From the NCBI GenBank assembly GCA_020430865.1, contig JAGQIY010001153.1, forward strand, positions 1 to 5,490: 5,490 nucleotides of DNA, written 5' to 3'. Shown here in pieces: positions 1 to 5,490 of the stretch. Source of the stretch: Myxococcales bacterium. GTDB lineage: Bacteria > Myxococcota > Polyangia > Polyangiales > Polyangiaceae. Position 1 is the stretch's first letter; every line of letters begins with the position of its first letter. A program made the translations under genes and the position numbers. The notes below the pieces were generated by a model. It was not told where the DNA came from and made no database searches. It saw only the letters and a list, made by a program, of their open reading frames with translations.

Positions 1-197
1 CGATCCTGCAGGCCCTGGGTCACCAGCGCCTGGTGCTCGATCAAGAGCCTCCAGGTCTCGAGCGGCTTGGGTCCCGGAAAGAACAGGTCGCCGCAGCAGA
101 TCAGCTTGTCCCAGGAGAACTGAGCCTGTGACGCTTCGATCACGTCCCTGAGTTCGTCGGCGTGACCATGGATGTCGGAAACGCACAGGAAGCGCAT
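1..197 (-). CDS. Calcineurin-like metallophosphoesterase, N-terminal fragment (runs off the left edge)
   Basis: This is the first 65 codons of a leftward gene cut by the window edge. The translation starts MRFLCVSDIHGH, which carries the DxH metal-binding motif of calcineurin-like phosphoesterases (D8, H10). The second motif, GD (G36-D37), lies in CCGDLFFPGPKPLE and resembles the GDxxxxGPxPxE stretch of YfcE/MJ0936-type phosphodiesterases. Proteins of this fold use a two-metal centre to hydrolyse phosphomono- or phosphodiesters; the substrate here cannot be told. Where a GNHD motif would be expected (about residues 62-65) the sequence reads GLQD, so the usual Asn ligand and catalytic His seem absent at that place, though the true motif could lie beyond the edge. 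The ATG at 197 was chosen because the first beta strand and the DxH motif begin right after it; the upstream ribosome site is weak (GAGCAGG). It is divergent from the glyoxalase II gene. Confidence 0.85.
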   Translation of the reverse strand, partial: MRFLCVSDIHGHADELRDVIEASQAQFSWDKLICCGDLFFPGPKPLETWRLLIEHQALVTQGLQD

Positions 198-392
198 GCC
201 TGCTCGTCTGGCACCGTCCGTGCCGCGACGCCACCAGAAAGCGCCTGCGCGGGCACGTTGCCGTCGGCTTCCGGGTCGGTCGCGGCGGCGCGACCGGGGC
301 CGCCGTGGGATCGCAGTCGTCCCGGATGCGAGAACATCGCGCTTGCTCGACCCTCGACTCCGGACGCCACGGCGAGCCGCCTGGACCGCACG

Positions 393-401
393 TGATACGC
401 T
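393..401 (+). promoter_or_regulatory. Extended -10 promoter for a leaderless glyoxalase II mRNA
   Basis: The sequence TGATACGCT contains TG-N followed by the -10-like hexamer TACGCT at 396-401. Six bases (GTCCCC) separate it from the ATG at 408, so the expected transcription start falls on or next to the A of the start codon. No Shine-Dalgarno sequence is present upstream of this ATG, which fits a leaderless transcript. No good -35 box is seen at the right distance, as is common with extended -10 promoters. The rest of the divergent region 198-407 shows no other element I can support. Confidence 0.5.
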
Positions 402-407
402 GTCCCC

Positions 408-1274
408 ATGCAACACGTGGTCACGCAGCCAACCGCTCCGTTCAAGAGTCGCTCCGGCGCGCTGGAAGTGCATCAGATCCCAGCCTGGCAAGACAACCTG
501 ATCTGGTTGATCGCGTACGGAAACAACGAAGCAGCAGTCGTCGACGGCCCCGAGGCGGACGGCGTGCTCGAGTACTGCGAAGCTCGAGGCCTGACGCTCA
601 CCACGATCTTGAATACCCACACCCACGGCGATCACGTCGGGATCAACCGCGCCCTCTCCGAGCGCGGATTGCTCGATGGGATGCAGGTCATCGGACCCGC
701 GCGCGCCGCGCGGGACGTCCCCGGGCTGACCCGAGGGGTCGACGACGGAGACACACTGAGCCTCGGCGGAGTCGAAGGCCACGTGTGGCTCACCGAAGGC
801 CACATCGATGGTCACGTCAGCTACCTCTTCGAGGACTTGCTTTTCTGCGGGGATACGCTGTTCGCGGCCGGCTGCGGTTACCTCTTCGATGGTCCGGCCT
901 CGAAGATGTATCGCTCGCTGTCCCGGCTCCGGGACCTCCCGCCCGACACGCGCGTGTGTTGCGCTCACGAATACACCCAGGACAACCTGCGCTTCGCTTG
1001 GAGCGTCGAGCCGAGCAACGCCCAGCTCGCCGAGCGCATCCGCCACACCTGGCGCGAACGCGGCGCCGGACGCTGTGTGGTACCCAGCACGATCGCCCTC
1101 GAGCGCGCCACCAACCCATTCCTGCGCTTCGACGAGCCCGACTTGCAGGCAGCGGTCCAGGCCGCGTGGCCCGAGCGCAAGCTCGCTGACCCGAGCGACG
1201 TCTTTGCAGCGACCCGCGCTCTCAAGGACCGCAAGGACTACCGCGGCGTCGGCGACGACGACCTTCCCCTCTGA
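408..1274 (+). CDS. gloB: Hydroxyacylglutathione hydrolase (glyoxalase II), metallo-beta-lactamase fold
   Basis: This 288-residue protein should hydrolyse S-lactoylglutathione (or a related acyl-thiol) to lactate and free thiol, the second step of methylglyoxal detoxification in the cytoplasm. The metallo-beta-lactamase signature is complete: THTHGDH gives H71, H73, D75 and H76; GHIDGH gives H136; CGDTLF gives the bridging D149; CAHEYT gives H187. The family-specific block after D149 (FAAGCGYLFDG, then KMY) and the EYTQDNLRFAWSVEP stretch match glyoxalase II rather than other members of the fold. The C-terminal KDRKD resembles the substrate-binding RxxKD end, but with Lys at the usual Arg position. 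The start at 408 adds about 18 residues before the family's usual beginning (LEVHQIPAWQDN); it is favoured by the leaderless-type promoter. Alternatives would be CTG 462 or GTG 468, both without a clear ribosome site. Fur follows 92 bp downstream on the same strand. Confidence 0.93.
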   Translation: MQHVVTQPTAPFKSRSGALEVHQIPAWQDNLIWLIAYGNNEAAVVDGPEADGVLEYCEARGLTLTTILNTHTHGDHVGINRALSERGLLDGMQVIGPARAARDVPGLTRGVDDGDTLSLGGVEGHVWLTEGHIDGHVSYLFEDLLFCGDTLFAAGCGYLFDGPASKMYRSLSRLRDLPPDTRVCCAHEYTQDNLRFAWSVEPSNAQLAERIRHTWRERGAGRCVVPSTIALERATNPFLRFDEPDLQAAVQAAWPERKLADPSDVFAATRALKDRKDYRGVGDDDLPL

Positions 1275-1305
1275 CCGAGGCGCATGGCGGAAACGCCGCG
1301 ATTCG

Positions 1306-1348
1306 CGCCCTCGGGCGTTACCACGCCCCAGGCTTGACCCCATGGGCG
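1306..1348 (+). repeat. Alternating CGCCC / GGGCG segments upstream of fur
   Basis: The gap between gloB and fur holds CGCCC (1306-1310), GGGCG (1313-1317), CGCCC (1324-1328) and GGGCG (1344-1348). Segments two and three can form a 5-bp stem with a 6-base loop (TTACCA), and segments three and four can pair instead. No T-run follows, so this is not a classic intrinsic terminator. The last segment lies just before the fur ribosome site. In GC-rich DNA such short pairings often arise by chance. Confidence 0.25.
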
Positions 1349-1352
1349 GGCT

Positions 1353-1360
1353 AGAGGAAG
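1353..1360 (+). promoter_or_regulatory. Ribosome binding site of fur
   Basis: AGAGGAAG lies six bases before the ATG at 1367. It decides the start in favour of the long N-terminal form over the internal ATG at 1460. Confidence 0.7.
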
Positions 1361-1366
1361 ACTCGA

Positions 1367-1903
1367 ATGGTGAAAACGCGAGATGCTGGTTCCGTCGTTG
1401 CCGGGAGTCCCGCTCGGGATCCCGATCAGACGCGTCTACGCGAGCAGCTCGACGCCTACATGAACGAACGGGGCCTGCGTTCCACGGAACAGCGCAGGCT
1501 GATCGTCGACACCTTCTTCCAGCTGGGCGAGCACGCTACGGTGGACGAGCTCCTCGGCGAGGTGCGCAAGGCGGACAGCCGCATCGGCTACGCAACCGTC
1601 TATCGCACGCTCAAGATGCTCTCCGAGAGCGGCGTGGTCGAGGAGCGCCGCTTCGACGACGGAATCACTCGCTACGAGCTGGCGGATGACGACGCCCACC
1701 ACGATCACCTGATCTGCACCGACTGCGGCTTCATCCAGGAGTTCGAGGAGCCCCTGATCGAAGAGCTCCAGGAACGCGTCGCGGAGCGCTTCGGCTTCAG
1801 CTTGGGGCACCACAAGCTGGAGCTATACGGCAGCTGCAACACACCAGACTGCCCTCACAAGAACGAGAAGCACAGCCAGTCCCGCGTCCCGGTCAAGAGT
1901 TGA
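1367..1903 (+). CDS. fur: Fur-family metal-dependent transcriptional repressor
   Basis: This 178-residue protein is a ferric uptake regulator-type repressor that binds promoter DNA as a metal-loaded dimer. The winged-helix domain spans about residues 35-95, with RSTEQRRLIVDTF followed by EHATVDELL and the recognition helix IGYATVYRTLKML. The dimerisation and metal domain has HHDHLIC (H111, H112, H114), the structural zinc cysteines C117/C120 (CTDC) and a second pair C157/C162 (CNTPDC). The IQEFEE segment keeps Glu where Fur has its sensory-site Glu and PerR an Asp, and H148-H149 follow, so classic Fur is favoured over PerR, although iron versus another metal cannot be proved from sequence. 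It is longer than the common 140-150 residues because of roughly 25 extra polar residues at the N-terminus and a Lys/His/Ser-rich tail. No Fur box was recognised upstream. It converges on trpA with a 2-bp gap. Confidence 0.93.
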   Translation: MVKTRDAGSVVAGSPARDPDQTRLREQLDAYMNERGLRSTEQRRLIVDTFFQLGEHATVDELLGEVRKADSRIGYATVYRTLKMLSESGVVEERRFDDGITRYELADDDAHHDHLICTDCGFIQEFEEPLIEELQERVAERFGFSLGHHKLELYGSCNTPDCPHKNEKHSQSRVPVKS

Positions 1904-1905
1904 CG

Positions 1906-2736
1906 TTACGCATCGATCGCGCTGCGCAGTTCACTCACGAAGTCGAACACCCGCCGACGTCGCTCCTCGCTCGTCCCGGGTCTGGCGATCAGCTTCACGA
2001 TTGCGGTGCCCACGACCACGCCGGCGACCCCCTGCTCGGCGACCTCACGTGCTTTCGCCGCGGAGTCGATGCCGAAGCCGACCACTACCGGCATGCCCGC
2101 GCGCTCGCCCAACGCCTTCGCCGCCTGGCCGGCTGCCCGCAGCGGGTTGTCCTTCGCGGCTTGCGCCCGCGCCTCCACGGCGCCGGTCACGCCAGTGACC
2201 GAGACGTAGTAGATGAATCCCCTTGCGTCGCCGAGCACGGCTCTTTCCCGCGCGGAACCGCTGGTGGGGGTGAGGAGCGGCACGACCCCTAGCTCCAGTT
2301 CTCGCAGGCCCTGGCGCAGGGTGGGCGCTTCCTCCGGCGGCAGATCGACGACCAGCACCGCATCCACGCCGGCGTCGACGAGCGCCTGAGGCAACGCCTT
2401 CTCCCCGAAGGCGACGATCGGGTTGTAGTAGGTGAAGAGGACGATCGGTGCATCGAAATCGGCTCGGAGTCTGCGCGCGACCTCGAGGGCTGCTCGGAGC
2501 GAGCCGCCCTGCTGGATGGCGCGGTAGCTCGCGGCGGCGATCACTGGTCCGTCAGCCGTTGGATCGCTGAATGGGACGCCAAGCTCCAGGACATCCGCCC
2601 CAGCCTCCAGGATGGCTCGGGCACACAGGTAGCTCTCTTCCACGCTCGGATCCCCGGTGGTCAGGAAGCCGACCAGCGCAGTGCGCCGATTTTCCGCGAG
2701 GTTTTTGAAGCGCGCATCGATGCGAGCGAGCGTCAC
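1906..2736 (-). CDS. trpA: Tryptophan synthase alpha subunit
   Basis: TrpA cleaves indole-3-glycerol phosphate to indole and glyceraldehyde 3-phosphate, and passes indole through a tunnel to TrpB in the alpha2-beta2 complex. The 276 residues form the expected TIM barrel with the catalytic Glu in [10 protein letters not shown] (E51) and catalytic Asp in PTADGP (D62), matching E49 and D60 of the E. coli enzyme. Other family blocks are GFLTTGDP (23-30), VVDLPPEE (129-136), [13 protein letters not shown] (174-186, the mobile loop with T184), and the phosphate-binding VGFGI (219-223) and GTAIV (243-247). The start is a GTG, set by a 4-nt GTGA overlap with the trpB stop and a strong Shine-Dalgarno within the end of trpB, so the two subunits are probably translationally coupled. 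It is the last gene of the leftward cluster; its TAA stop lies 2 bp from the fur stop. The gene appears intact. Confidence 0.97.
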   Translation of the reverse strand: MTLARIDARFKNLAENRRTALVGFLTTGDPSVEESYLCARAILEAGADVLELGVPFSDPTADGPVIAAASYRAIQQGGSLRAALEVARRLRADFDAPIVLFTYYNPIVAFGEKALPQALVDAGVDAVLVVDLPPEEAPTLRQGLRELELGVVPLLTPTSGSARERAVLGDARGFIYYVSVTGVTGAVEARAQAAKDNPLRAAGQAAKALGERAGMPVVVGFGIDSAAKAREVAEQGVAGVVVGTAIVKLIARPGTSEERRRRVFDFVSELRSAIDA

Positions 2737-3989
2737 GTCGTCCCCTCCTCGCTCGCGGCACGCCCCAGGCCCTGAGCGGTGTAGGTCCCCAGGTCCTTGT
2801 CACCGCGCCCCGAGAGCGTTACGAGCAGGTCGACCGGACGGCCGCGATGCTCGAACTCGATGCGAGCGATGTCCGCCAAGCGCGCGAAAGCGTGAGCGGT
2901 CTCCAGCGCGATGATCAAACCCTCTGTCAACGCGAGGTCCGCCGCGGCTCCCAGCGCCTCCGCGTCACTGGCGGCCAGGTAGTGCGCGCGACCGCTGGCC
3001 TGGAGCGCCGCGTGCTCGGGGCCGACTCCGGGATAGTCGAGACCGGCGCTGATGCTGTGGGCCTCGAGGATCTGCCCATCGTCGTCAGAGAGCACCTTCG
3101 TGCGAGAACCGTGAAGCACGCCGACGCGGCCCGCGGTCAGGGTCGCGGCGTGTCTCCCGCTCGGGATCCCTTCACCTGAGGCCTCCACACCGTACAGCGC
3201 CACGTCGGCGTCCGCCTGGAAGCCGCGAAAGGTACCGATCGCATTGGAGCCACCGCCCACGCAGGCGATGACCGCGTCCGGTAGACGACCGCCGCGCTCC
3301 AGCACTTGAGCGCGCGCCTCGTCTCCGATCACTCGCTGCAGCTCCGCCACGAGCACCGGGTAGGGGTGAGGCCCAGCGGCGGAGCCCACGCAGTAGTGCG
3401 TGCTGCGCACGTTGGTCACCCAGTCCCTGAGCGCCTCGTTCATCGCGTCCTTCAGGGTGCGCGATCCGGATTCGACGGCGACGACCTTGGTGCCCAGCAT
3501 GTGCATGCGGGCGACGTTTGGAGCCTGCCGCTCCACGTCCACGGCGCCCATGTACACCTCGCAGGGCAAGCCCAGCATCGCACAGGCGGTGGCAGTGGCC
3601 ACGCCGTGCTGCCCAGCACCCGTCTCGGCGATGATGCGGGCCTTGCCCAGCTTCTTTGCCAGCAAGACCTGCCCCAGGGCGTTGTTGATCTTGTGTGCGC
3701 CGGTGTGACACAGGTCTTCGCGCTTGAGCCAGAGCCGCCGAATCAGTTTTCCGTCGGGATCCAGATGACGGGCCAGGCGCTCGGCGCACGTGAGCGGCGT
3801 GGGACGCCCCACGTAGTGCTCGAGCAGGTCACGCCACTCCGCCTGGAACTCGGCGGAGAGGACGATCTCCTGGTAGGCCCGCTCGAGCTCGCTGAGCGCC
3901 GGAACCAGCGTCTCCGCGACGAAGCGGCCACCGAACTCACCGAAGTAGCCCGAGCTCGCGCCTGCGGTTGGGGAAGCAGCGTCGGTCAT
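2733..3989 (-). CDS. trpB: Tryptophan synthase beta subunit (PLP enzyme)
   Basis: TrpB condenses indole with L-serine to give L-tryptophan, using pyridoxal phosphate. The 418-residue product starts with the family's N-terminal block [19 protein letters not shown] (residues 14-32). It carries the PLP Schiff-base lysine in [13 protein letters not shown] (K100), the catalytic Glu in AETGAGQHG (E122), the cofactor phosphate loop GGGSN (245-249) and the C-terminal SGRGDKD (393-399). Length and motifs match ordinary TrpB (TrpB1 type), the partner of TrpA, and not the longer TrpB2. The frame stays open upstream to 4439, but that stretch is low-complexity Arg-rich and overlaps the lipoprotein gene, so the ATG at 3989 is used. 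No Shine-Dalgarno is seen before it. The stop overlaps the trpA start by 4 nt (GTGA). A 137-bp gap separates it from the gene upstream. Confidence 0.97.
   Translation of the reverse strand: MTDAASPTAGASSGYFGEFGGRFVAETLVPALSELERAYQEIVLSAEFQAEWRDLLEHYVGRPTPLTCAERLARHLDPDGKLIRRLWLKREDLCHTGAHKINNALGQVLLAKKLGKARIIAETGAGQHGVATATACAMLGLPCEVYMGAVDVERQAPNVARMHMLGTKVVAVESGSRTLKDAMNEALRDWVTNVRSTHYCVGSAAGPHPYPVLVAELQRVIGDEARAQVLERGGRLPDAVIACVGGGSNAIGTFRGFQADADVALYGVEASGEGIPSGRHAATLTAGRVGVLHGSRTKVLSDDDGQILEAHSISAGLDYPGVGPEHAALQASGRAHYLAASDAEALGAAADLALTEGLIIALETAHAFARLADIARIEFEHRGRPVDLLVTLSGRGDKDLGTYTAQGLGRAASEEGTT
2744..2749 (-). promoter_or_regulatory. Ribosome binding site of trpA inside the trpB 3' end
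   Basis: On the minus strand AGGAGG (within GAGGAGGGG) lies seven bases before the GTG at 2736. It encodes part of the TrpB tail Glu-Glu-Gly and is the strongest Shine-Dalgarno seen in the cluster. It fixes the GTG as the trpA start. Confidence 0.8.
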
Positions 3990-4126
3990 CGCGGCGAAGC
4001 TTTGTCTCGGCAGGAGCTGGAGTCCACGCCAAATGCGCGGGAGCGAGGGCGGCGGCGGATCTCGTTGACACCCCCGCCCACCCATCTCGGGGAACTCGAG
4101 CGTCTGCGCGAGGCCGTGGCTCGCCC
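3990..4126 (-). other. Intergenic gap before trpB, possible internal regulatory region
   Basis: This 137-bp stretch is the only real gap in the otherwise overlapping cluster. It holds a 6-bp inverted repeat (GGGCGG at 4047-4052, CCGCCC at 4074-4079) with a 21-base spacer, and no T-run. No convincing -35/-10 pair is found for trpB; TTGGCG is present on the minus strand, but no -10 follows it at a proper distance. There is no short Trp-rich leader peptide and no T-box-like structure that I can recognise. A terminator-like or promoter function is possible but unproved. Confidence 0.3.
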
Positions 4127-4570
4127 TCAGCGGCTGGCGGTGGATTTCAGCGCGCAGCGCTGAACCAGCGTACCACCGCGTGCGGGTGCGTCGTCGGCAG
4201 CATCGGCGTCGCGGATCAGCTCGAGGCTGGGCGCCCTGCCGAGCCTGAACCGCTGCAGGATCGCCTCCCCACCGCTTGGCTCCATCACGACCTCGAAACG
4301 CTCCTCGCCGTGAACGACGAAGCGTCGGTCGACCACCAGGTCCTGCCGACTCGGTCCACGAGAGACCAGCATCCGCGCCCCTCCACTGGCGCTCCAGACG
4401 TCGATCCGCGTGGTGGCGGGGTGCGTATCCGGGTTGCACGTGCCCACGTCGAAGCTCGCAACGAGTCGCATGCCCGCGTCATCGAAGGGACGGACCTCGC
4501 CCCCTTCGATGCTGGCGCCACCACAGCTCACGCAAGCGAGTGAAAGAGGGAACCACCATCCAGACTTCAA
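4127..4570 (-). CDS. Small probable lipoprotein or exported protein of unknown function, inside the trp cluster
   Basis: I do not recognise this 147-residue protein. It begins [18 protein letters not shown]: one Lys, a short hydrophobic run and two cysteines (C13, C16), then Gly-Gly. This resembles a lipoprotein signal peptide, though neither Cys has a textbook lipobox before it (SLAC and CVSC), so simple export is also possible. The mature part is polar and looks beta-rich ([38 protein letters not shown]). It has two further cysteines, C45 and C139, that could form a disulfide outside the cytoplasm. The start is a TTG whose last two bases form part of the trpF stop (TTGA), preceded by GGAG at eight bases. 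The next ATG, at codon 34, would remove the signal. The tight junction suggests co-expression with trpF. A link to tryptophan synthesis is not implied by the sequence; it may only share the transcript. Confidence 0.7.
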   Translation of the reverse strand: MKSGWWFPLSLACVSCGGASIEGGEVRPFDDAGMRLVASFDVGTCNPDTHPATTRIDVWSASGGARMLVSRGPSRQDLVVDRRFVVHGEERFEVVMEPSGGEAILQRFRLGRAPSLELIRDADAADDAPARGGTLVQRCALKSTASR

Positions 4571-5259
4571 CTTCGTTTCTCCACGGCAACGGCTGCGGCG
4601 CGAGCAGCATCGACGAACGCGGCGCACTTCTCGACATCCTTGATACCGGGCTCGCCGCTCTCCACGCCGCTCGCGACGTCGACGCCCCATGGCTTGACCT
4701 GGGCGATGGCCCGAGGGAGCTTCCGAGCATCCAGCCCTCCGGCCAGCAGCAGCTCCCGACGCGCCGCCAGCGCCTCGACCAGGCTCCAGTCAAACGAGTG
4801 CCCCGTGCCGCCGAGGCTATCCCCAAGCTTCGCGTCCACGAGCAACGGTGCGCCGGGGAGCTCGCTCGCGCGCTCGACGTCAGCGACGTCGGCGATCTGC
4901 GCGGCCAGGAAGATCTGGCTGGGGGCACCTAGGGCTTGCCAGGTTGCGGCGGGGCGGCTGGAGTGAAGCTGGATGCGATCGAAGCTGGCGGCGCCGAGGA
5001 GCGACTCGACCCTCACCCCCGATCCCTCTGAAACCAGCTCAGGAGGCGGCTGATCGGCGGAGATCACCGCGACGCACTCCACGTCCTTGGCCTGCCGAAT
5101 ATTTTCTGCACGGATACACTCCACGAGCTGCCAGGCCCGCGGTAGCGGTACGTAGCGCTTCGAGCTGGGGATCAAGTTGATGCCCAGGGCGCTGGGGGCG
5201 ATTCGTACGAGCTCGGGGACCTGAGCGGCGTCGGTGATGCCGCATAGCTTGACGTACAC
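4567..5259 (-). CDS. trpF: N-(5'-phosphoribosyl)anthranilate isomerase
   Basis: TrpF catalyses the Amadori rearrangement of phosphoribosylanthranilate to CdRP, the third step of tryptophan synthesis, on a TIM barrel. The 230 residues show the family hallmarks: VKLCGIT at the N-terminus with the catalytic Cys (C6), the PSSKRYV stretch (31-37), the catalytic Asp in LLVDAKLGD (D142), the GGTGHSFDW block (150-158), LLAGGLDARKL (171-181), and GVDVASGVE followed by PGIKD (192-208). The length is slightly above the usual 200-220, owing to the middle region and an Ala-rich tail. The start is GTG at 5259, placing KLCGIT at residue 4 as in the family; there is no strong Shine-Dalgarno. The gene begins 4 nt after the response regulator stop, and its own stop overlaps the start of the next gene. 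It is an ordinary stand-alone TrpF, not a TrpC-F fusion. Confidence 0.95.
   Translation of the reverse strand: MYVKLCGITDAAQVPELVRIAPSALGINLIPSSKRYVPLPRAWQLVECIRAENIRQAKDVECVAVISADQPPPELVSEGSGVRVESLLGAASFDRIQLHSSRPAATWQALGAPSQIFLAAQIADVADVERASELPGAPLLVDAKLGDSLGGTGHSFDWSLVEALAARRELLLAGGLDARKLPRAIAQVKPWGVDVASGVESGEPGIKDVEKCAAFVDAARAAAVAVEKRS
4579..4582 (-). promoter_or_regulatory. Ribosome binding site supporting a TTG start
   Basis: GGAG on the minus strand lies eight bases before the TTG at 4570, within the last codons of trpF. It is the main reason, together with the signal-like N-terminus, for choosing the TTG as the start of the probable lipoprotein gene. Confidence 0.5.
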
Positions 5260-5263
5260 GGGG

Positions 5264-5490
5264 CTACTCGATCTTGAGCAGCTCTTTCACCGTGGCGATC
5301 ACCTGAGGCGCCTGGATCGGCTTGGTGATGTAGGCGTTCGCGCCGAGCTGAAGCGCACGCTGACGATCCTCTTGCGAGCCCTCGGTGGTGATGATCACGA
5401 TCGGCGTGTCCTTGTGCACCGGATCACTGCGCACGCGCTTCACCAGCTTCAGCCCATCCATGATGGGCATGTTGATGTCGGTGACGATGA
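5264..5490 (-). CDS. CheY-like response regulator receiver domain, C-terminal part (runs off the right edge)
   Basis: The visible 74 residues are the C-terminal two thirds of a receiver domain. IVTDINMPIMDG holds the phospho-accepting Asp (codon 5477-5479). IITTEG gives the conserved switch Thr, and AYITKP the conserved Lys-Pro pair. The protein ends shortly after the last helix (VIATVKELLKIE) with no output domain, so the C-terminus is that of a single-domain CheY- or Spo0F-like regulator; an N-terminal extra domain is possible but cannot be seen. Such proteins are phosphorylated by a histidine kinase and act by protein contact. No kinase is visible here. The TAG stop lies only four bases from the trpF GTG, on the same strand, so the two are probably on one transcript. 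The acidic pocket residues of the N-terminus are outside the window. Confidence 0.93.
   Translation of the reverse strand, partial: IVTDINMPIMDGLKLVKRVRSDPVHKDTPIVIITTEGSQEDRQRALQLGANAYITKPIQAPQVIATVKELLKIE

Noticed and set aside
305..1189. Arg-rich rightward open frame overlapping gloB in another frame
   Set aside because: The product is almost all Arg, Pro, Ala and Gly, typical of an off-frame reading of a GC-rich gene; gloB has full catalytic motifs in the same place.
1283..1298. GGCG-GAAA-CGCC mini-hairpin after gloB as a terminator
   Set aside because: The stem is only 4 bp and no T-run follows; it is likely chance in this composition.
1334..1339. TTGACC upstream of fur as a -35 box
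   Set aside because: No -10-like hexamer is present at a workable distance before the ATG.
1436..1813. Leftward open frame antisense to fur
   Set aside because: It lies wholly within the conserved fur gene and shows only repetitive Leu, Glu, Val and Ala composition with no family motif.
4065..4070. TTGACA on the plus strand as a -35 promoter box
   Set aside because: No -10 hexamer lies at 16-18 bases and there is no rightward gene downstream.
3306..4163. Long rightward open frame antisense to trpB
   Set aside because: It mirrors the codon bias of trpB on the opposite strand in GC-rich DNA, has no recognisable domain and no ribosome site.
3990..4439. N-terminal extension of trpB upstream of 3989
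   Set aside because: The frame is open but Arg-rich and featureless, it overlaps the probable lipoprotein gene, and the family's N-terminal block begins just after the ATG at 3989.

Overview
This GC-rich window is densely packed with core-metabolism genes and looks chromosomal. The coding style fits a myxobacterium-like member of the Myxococcota (former Deltaproteobacteria): high GC, GTG and TTG starts, a stand-alone CheY-type receiver with a TTEG motif, and a short lipoprotein of unknown function. That assignment is inference from style and not from a marker gene.

Left part (1-1903): the N-terminal end of a calcineurin-like metallophosphoesterase runs leftward off the window edge. A 210-bp divergent intergenic region follows. 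Then come two rightward genes: a glyoxalase II (hydroxyacylglutathione hydrolase, gloB-like), probably read from a leaderless mRNA, and a Fur-family metal-dependent repressor.

Right part (1906-5490): a compact leftward cluster ends two bases from the fur stop codon. In transcription order it holds a CheY-like response regulator (cut by the window edge), trpF, a small unrecognised probable lipoprotein or exported protein, trpB and trpA. The junctions are tight: a 4-nt gap between the regulator and trpF, a TTGA overlap between trpF and the lipoprotein gene, and a GTGA overlap between trpB and trpA. The only real gap is 137 bp before trpB. TrpF, TrpB and TrpA catalyse late steps of tryptophan synthesis: phosphoribosylanthranilate isomerisation, then the two tryptophan synthase half-reactions. 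TrpC, TrpD and TrpE are not in the window.

No RNA gene, mobile element, CRISPR array or prophage was seen. The least ordinary content is the mixed make-up of the trp cluster, with a receiver protein in front and a probable lipoprotein inside, together with the leaderless-looking gloB promoter. I see no clear evidence of a wholly new system.
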